From NCBI GenBank assembly GCA_023159155.1, contig JAJNNX010000057.1, forward strand, positions 248,001-312,000: a stretch of DNA of 64,000 bases. Direction: 5' to 3'. Position numbers and translations under genes: made by a program. The notes beneath the pieces were generated by a model. It saw only the letters and a list, made by a program, of their open reading frames with translations. It was not told where the DNA came from and did not search any database. The stretch is from Ustulina deusta. Taxonomy: Eukaryota > Ascomycota > Sordariomycetes > Xylariales > Xylariaceae. Shown here in pieces: positions 59,121 through 64,000 of this stretch (its first letter is position 1; the number at the start of each line of letters is the position of its first letter).

Positions 59121-61321
59121 GTCCTTTCTATTATTCCACGATAATGTAATGTCCATTACCCCATGGACCAGGGAGCCGCCAGCCAACGTGAAGGACCCCA
59201 CGCACATTCTCTCATAACCTTCTGTCATCCATCCTGTTAGTGCACACATACTACTGAAGGTTTGCATAGGTATATCATGAGATAAATCCCACAGAGGCGC
59301 TCCAAAAAAAAAAAAGCCTCTCCACGCGTGAGACGGCAGTATCCGATCCTCACAAGCCAATTCAAGCTGCTCCATCGCCGTCGCCGTGATTGGTAAAAGG
59401 CTCGTCTCTAAAGGCCAGCTCCTCGTACGGTGGTGCAGACCTCGACCCCTGCATGACTCGGCAAGGTTGGGCTCATTACGTTAAATAATTCCCAGCCTAG
59501 CCACATTCCGGCGCGGCGGCTTTTCTATTTGGTAATGGGAGCACAGAACCCAGTCGTTGTGGCCTGAGAGTTGCATCGATTGGCCCGCCGCCCGACGTAT
59601 AGGGTGCGCCGTGGCAGCCTGTCCCCTCATCGAGTCTCCTCATCGAGTCTAGCCTAGCGGTTCATCTCTGGGCAGTCGACACTCCATGGGAGATAGTGCA
59701 CGAGATGGGTATGTGCATGTCTCTCGGGTCATATTGCTCCTATCATCGTACCGCGAATGCGCCGGCAAGCCGAGTGTTCCATGGGAGCGCGAGTGCTGCG
59801 ACTTAAGTAGGTACATGCTTGTGAGTCGATGGCCAGCACCAGCGTCGCATTGTGGCCGGCCGATTTGGCTTCGGGCTCGCAGCCACAATCAAGTCTCTCC
59901 GACGTACTTCAAACCTTGGTGAGCCTCCCGAGGCATGCCATCGCCTGTAAAGGCACTGTACACGGTACAAAGCCGGCTAGTCGTCGCTACACTAACCAAG
60001 TGTCCATCAGTCTACACTAACCTAGCATTGTCGGGTCTTGCTATTATCGCTATTATCGAGTAGGTATTACAATTCGCTTCTTGTCATGCCTTTGCCTGCG
60101 AGATAAGATCGACCGCCGACGCTATCTTTCAATGGCTCTGTAGTAATTCGTGCGTTTAGCCTTTGGCGTGCTGCAAGAGGCATATCCGCCCTCGACTTTC
60201 TGATTCTGCCGTCGCCTGGTCCCTGGATCCAACAACCATCCCCAGAGACACCCTCACCTGCCGTCGTAGCCAAGAGCTCTGGTCGGTCGTATAGGGAGCG
60301 GTAAAGGACAACTCCTCTCGTCGTGTGTCCGTTGCGTTGCGTGTAAAAGGGCCCCTCTGAGACTTCGTTATCTCTCGACCGCCAGCGTTGTCTGACCACT
60401 CCTCAACCTGCCGTCATCCCGCACAGGACCAGCAAATATCCCTATCACGCAGCCAGCTCTAGTCTCTCTATACTATCTACCTATTGCACGGGCTTGGTGG
60501 CTGCTGCTTCCGATCTTACCCCCCCTTGCCCTTGACACCACAGATCGATCCTGTCTTCTTCTTGTTACCTTGACAGCTTTCTTTTCTTTTCTTTTTCCTT
60601 TTTTTAACCGCCCAACCCACTCCCTCTCAACGCGCCCGTTGGAGTCGCAGCCTCAATGACGAAGATAAGCCTAGCTTATCTAGTTTTAGCCTCCGTCATT
60701 ACCTAGAACAATCAGCCTTACGTACTCACCACAACGTTGGTACCGGTGCCCAGGCTATACTAGGGTAGAGTGCCGGTCCAGTTTACCTGCAGCTGTGGCT
60801 GCGGACGTACCAGAAGCATCCAGGGTGCCTGCAGAGATCCTCCATCAGGTGTGTGCCATATACCAGCCAGACCCTTCAAGGGTCCCCCAACAACACATCG
60901 TCATAAACGTCACGCGCGCTTCCGCTCTGTATCTACGCAAATCATCTCCGCCCTTTAGTCGTCAGAGCTAGGTCCGGGGGGGGAGCCCAAATATCTTCTC
61001 CCCGCTAGTCCCTCGGCTGCTTGCCATCCTGCACATGTAGATATCTTATCAACCATCCGTCCATTGAGATTCCGGGGTTGACTAGACCGGCATTCTTTCC
61101 TGCCATCTGTAGCCTCGATTAGAGGCGGTGGATCAACTATCTGCAATCCCTCGTGGCTGCTATTGCATTGGGTTGGCCGACAGCTGCACTGTAAGCAAGT
61201 CGATCCCATACCTCGTCTGTAGCACCCCTATCAGGCTTCGGCAAGCAATCCACTGCCCATTGGGACGGGCTTGTCCTACCCACAACTTTGTTGCCGACGA
61301 TTGGAATACACGGCCTGGCTC

Positions 61322-63660
61322 ATGATTATTGAGCTCTCGCCGCTGGCCATGTCTAATCCAGGCGTCGTCCCAAGGACGGCTCCCATCGCCATCGCCCCCA
61401 AAACCGCACATCAAACCCCCGGCCTGCCGTTCCGGCATAGTCATGCAGATAGAGAAGACGCATACATGGGTAGTATGACCGGCAATGACTCGGCCGATTC
61501 CGACTCGGCTTTGAGCGGGACAGTGACACCGTGTGAGGCCTGTGCTCTTCGCGGATCTAAGTGTGTTGCAGGTGACGACGAGGAGAAGTGTATGTCGTGC
61601 CAGGCCCGAGGTGCCGAGTGCTCTTTATGCCAGAGCCCGCCGCCTCGGAAAAGAAAGTTGGCGCGTGACTTGGCCGACGAGAGCAATGGCCAGAGAGGGT
61701 AAGGATTCACCCAGTTTTCCCTACTTGACCCCCATGCCTGCAATGCATTATCATGCTGCTAGTCCCTCGTCTACATCGCACCATACCGGGACACATGGTT
61801 TACTAATACGCCATTGGCTGGTGCAGCTCACCTGGCCGGTCGGATAACAGACGACTGCGGCAACACGCGCCCAGTTTGTCCAGCACGGCCGCCAGCAACT
61901 CTTTCATTGAAGAAATGGCCAACTTCGGGGGACCAACCCTCCTCAAGCGCACCCTTGGCCTTCAGGAAGACCGGTATAGTCAGTATATCGGCCCGACGAC
62001 GGATTTCGAGCCTTCGTTGATTAATCTCTCGCCGTTCGACCCACAGGATGAGAGTCTCCTCGCTCGAGGGACCCTCCGAAAAGTGAGTGATCACGACACG
62101 TTCTTGATGCTGCCGGACGCCACGACGCCTGGGTACGACCACCAATTTGACGACGTGGACGAGATCGAGCGCATCGTCGCCCCTCACGGCCGGAAGCTGC
62201 TCAAGCTCTACTTTGAAGTTGTTCATCCGGGCTTCCCCATTCTCCAGAAGAACGTATTCTACGAGAAGTACGACAGGGATCGCCACGAATTCTCGCCAGC
62301 TGTCCTAGCCGCCGTGTACCTTCTCGCCGTCAACTGGTGGGACCACTCAGAGGAGCTCTCGAGATGCCAACGCCCGAATGTGCGCGATTTGGAGAGGTTG
62401 ATAAGGTCATCGCTCGCCGATGCCATGTGGCGGCCGAAACTCTCCACGGTACAAGCTGGCCTCCTGCTCTCCCAACGGCCCGAAGGTGATCAGTGGGCAC
62501 CAACCGCTCAGCTCGTGGCCACCGCCCAAGAACTCGGTCTTCACCTCGACTGCACTCATTGGAAGATCCCGCCTTGGGAAAAAGGCCTTCGGAAGCGGTT
62601 GGCTTGGGCCCTCTATATGCAAGACAAGTGGGGAGCGCTCGTCCACGGGCGACCATCCCATATTTTCAGCTCGAATTGGACTGTACAGCCGCTCGCCCCC
62701 AACGATTTCTCCGAGGCCGATTGCGACGAGAACGATACGGAGGGGAGACAGGAAATGGAACGAGGTCGGACGCTTTTCGTGCAGATGGTATACCTGTCGC
62801 AGGCTCTAGCCGAGATCCTTGAGACATTCTACACCCTTCAAGCCATGCAGAATGTGACGGCTGCCGGACCGCAGGGGACTCACCTCGTTCTATCCCTAGC
62901 CAAACCTATCCAGCTCAAGTTGAAGGAATGGTACGCGGCCTTACCGACGATTATCCGTATGGACTCTTCTTTCCTTAGCAGTTCCATTTCTTCCAACCGC
63001 CTGTCCAGCATCGGGTATCTTCACCTGGCCTACTTCGCGACCGAGATTACTCTCCATCGCCGTATCATCCGGGCGCTAGCCTCCGACTCGCAGGCCATCG
63101 ACCCATATCTTGAGCACATATGCCGCAGCGCCGCCAAGGCCCGTCTGATTTCGGCCATGGATTTCGTCAACCGGCTTACGCCTCAGCATCTTCGTGCGTT
63201 CTGGTATTTCGCCTCCAAGACCAATTTCGCCCTCATTGGCACATTTGGTTCCCTTCTCTGGGCGACATCTCCCGGCCGAGAGGAGGCCGACTGGTACCGA
63301 CGAAGACTCGGCGAGTATCGATGGACCCTGAGTGTGAGCAGTAAGCCTGGTGAAAGTCACCAGCTCACAGAATTCGCCATGGGGATGCTCGATATTTCAA
63401 CCGGGTTACTCAAGAAGCTCCCGGAGAAGCCCGAACTTAGCCGCACGGGCAGCGCGGTTGACTTCACGAACGCGGGCAGGCGCCACAGCCTTCTCTCCAT
63501 AGGCATGAGAAGCTTTGCGGGCGACGCATTCAGTGGGATAAATAGTGCCGATATCAGCGTTGCACATAGTCCCGGGAGTCCAATTGACAGCAGCGAAGAC
63601 GAGGATTACGAATACGAAACCTTCTCTCCAACTGCTGGGGTGGCCTTGATGCGCGATTGA
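61322..63660 (+). CDS. Zn2Cys6 transcription regulator, TamA/Dal81-like
   Basis: Fungal binuclear-zinc-cluster regulator, about 730 residues. Exons 61322-61698 and 61827-63660 give 737 codons; the in-frame ATG at 61349 would shorten it by nine residues and is an equal candidate. The cluster is C-x2-C-x6-C-x8-C-x2-C-x6-C (CEACALRGSKC then CMSCQARGAEC), followed by a basic RKRKLAR. The region between Cys 2 and 3 lacks the usual RKxK DNA-contact residues. After the intron come GPTLLKRTLGLQEDRYSQYI and GPTTDFEPSLINL, which I associate with TamA/Dal81 of nitrogen control, then the fungal-specific regulatory domain (LYFEVVHPGFPILQKNVFYE, AQELGLHLDCTHWKIP, RLAWALYMQDKW). The acidic tail SSEDEDYEYETF may activate transcription. 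If the assignment is right, it is a coactivator for nitrogen-source genes. Confidence 0.8.
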
Positions 63661-64000
63661 AAGGGGTTTTTATAGGCAAGCAAGGAAGCAAGCGAGCAAA
63701 ATTCTTTATTTATTGTTGCTGTGGTGCGGATATATAAACGGACGGCCAAGGTAAATTGATGAATGGGATGAAAATCCGACGCGATCACGCCATTCCCGCG
63801 ACATTATGCAATCGAATTGCACAATCACACAGGTGGCGAGCGAATATGGAGTGGGTGGTGTTTTCTCCTGCCAGGCTACTATTACCACATACTTGTTCTT
63901 CTTCTTCTTTCCTCTTTTATGTAGTCTTAAGAACGAACCACCATCCCTCTTGTTTTCTTCTCGGATTACGGATACCCCCCCCCTCTTAGAGTGTGTCTGG
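63661..64000. other. 3' flank of the regulator gene
   Basis: AT-rich after the stop (AAATTCTTTATTTATTG), then C/T-rich (CTTCTTCTTCTTTCC at 63898-63912). No gene start is visible before the window ends. Confidence 0.45.

Larger units (their letters stand above)
57400..61321. other. Gene-poor region with microsatellites; promoter and leader of the Zn2Cys6 gene
   Basis: 3.9 kb with no gene I can support. A GGAC tetranucleotide run lies at 57550-57571, an ATCT run at 59089-59119, an A-run at 59305-59314 and a TACCTACCTACCTAGGTAG motif at 58746-58764. A pyrimidine tract at 60555-60606 and surrounding C/T-rich sequence suggest the promoter and long 5' leader of the regulator gene downstream. Long frames at 58278-58712 (-) and 60067-60399 (-) lack family resemblance. 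Confidence 0.5.

Noticed and set aside
1..64000. tRNA, rRNA or CRISPR features
   Set aside because: Scanning by eye for the TTCGA/TTCAA T-loop context and for regularly spaced repeats gave no cloverleaf or array; a tRNAscan run would settle it.

Overview
This is nuclear DNA of a filamentous ascomycete, most likely a member of the Sordariomycetes. The evidence is: spliceosomal genes with short GT-AG introns and CTAAC/CTGAC branch sites, fungus-specific families (NOT1, Dna2, OMS1-like methyltransferase, ArAE_2/DUF2421 transporter, Zn2Cys6 regulator, isoamyl-alcohol-oxidase-type FAD enzyme), gene spacing of 0.5-5 kb, and many copies of the palindromic ACCTACCTAGGTAGGT-type motif between genes. 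The species cannot be named from the sequence. No rRNA, tRNA, CRISPR, plasmid or viral feature was seen. Exons were assigned by hand from reading frame, splice signals and remembered family sequences; for most genes the summed exon length is a multiple of three.

Layout. 1-3769 (+): 3' part of a 13-exon ArAE_2/DUF2421 membrane transporter. 4360-5637 (+): secreted histidine phosphatase. 7184-9547 (+): secreted FAD-linked oxidase. 11895-18599 (+): NOT1, the CCR4-NOT scaffold. 19721-21836 (-): CPA2-type cation/proton antiporter. 23157-24048 (+): small unknown protein. 25174-27273 (+): MFS transporter. 28068-28936 (+): small Cys-containing unknown protein. 28937-33865: nearly 5 kb without a supportable gene. 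33866-35124 (+): GDS1-like protein. 35962-37401 (-): OMS1-like methyltransferase. 38140-39909 (+): IMPACT/UPF0029-domain protein. 40163-42819 (-): broken ankyrin-repeat gene. 43208-45960 (+): broken sugar-porter gene, head to head with the former. 46694-47868 (+): zinc-less quinone-reductase/enoyl-reductase-type MDR protein. 48920-54027 (-): Dna2 helicase-nuclease. 54598-55869 (+): conserved unknown membrane protein. 56137-57399 (-): AIF/FSP1-like flavoprotein. 57400-61321: gene-poor. 61322-63660 (+): Zn2Cys6 regulator resembling TamA/Dal81.

The genes do not form one pathway. Conserved housekeeping genes (NOT1, Dna2, OMS1-like, IMPACT) alternate with accessory genes for transport and oxidation (ArAE_2, FAD oxidase, two MFS, antiporter), and the accessory genes carry the oddities.

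The main result is a family of introner-like elements: whole introns of 140-170 bp, in unrelated genes and on both strands, that are similar from the 5' splice site to the 3' splice site. Two copies, 46 kb apart in a transporter and a reductase gene, match at 127 of 158 ungapped positions (hand count). Four more copies are convincing to moderate and two are doubtful. The second result is a 5.8-kb patch (40163-45960) where two neighbouring genes each carry one nonsense codon and one frameshift while their splice sites are still intact, which looks like recent gene death.
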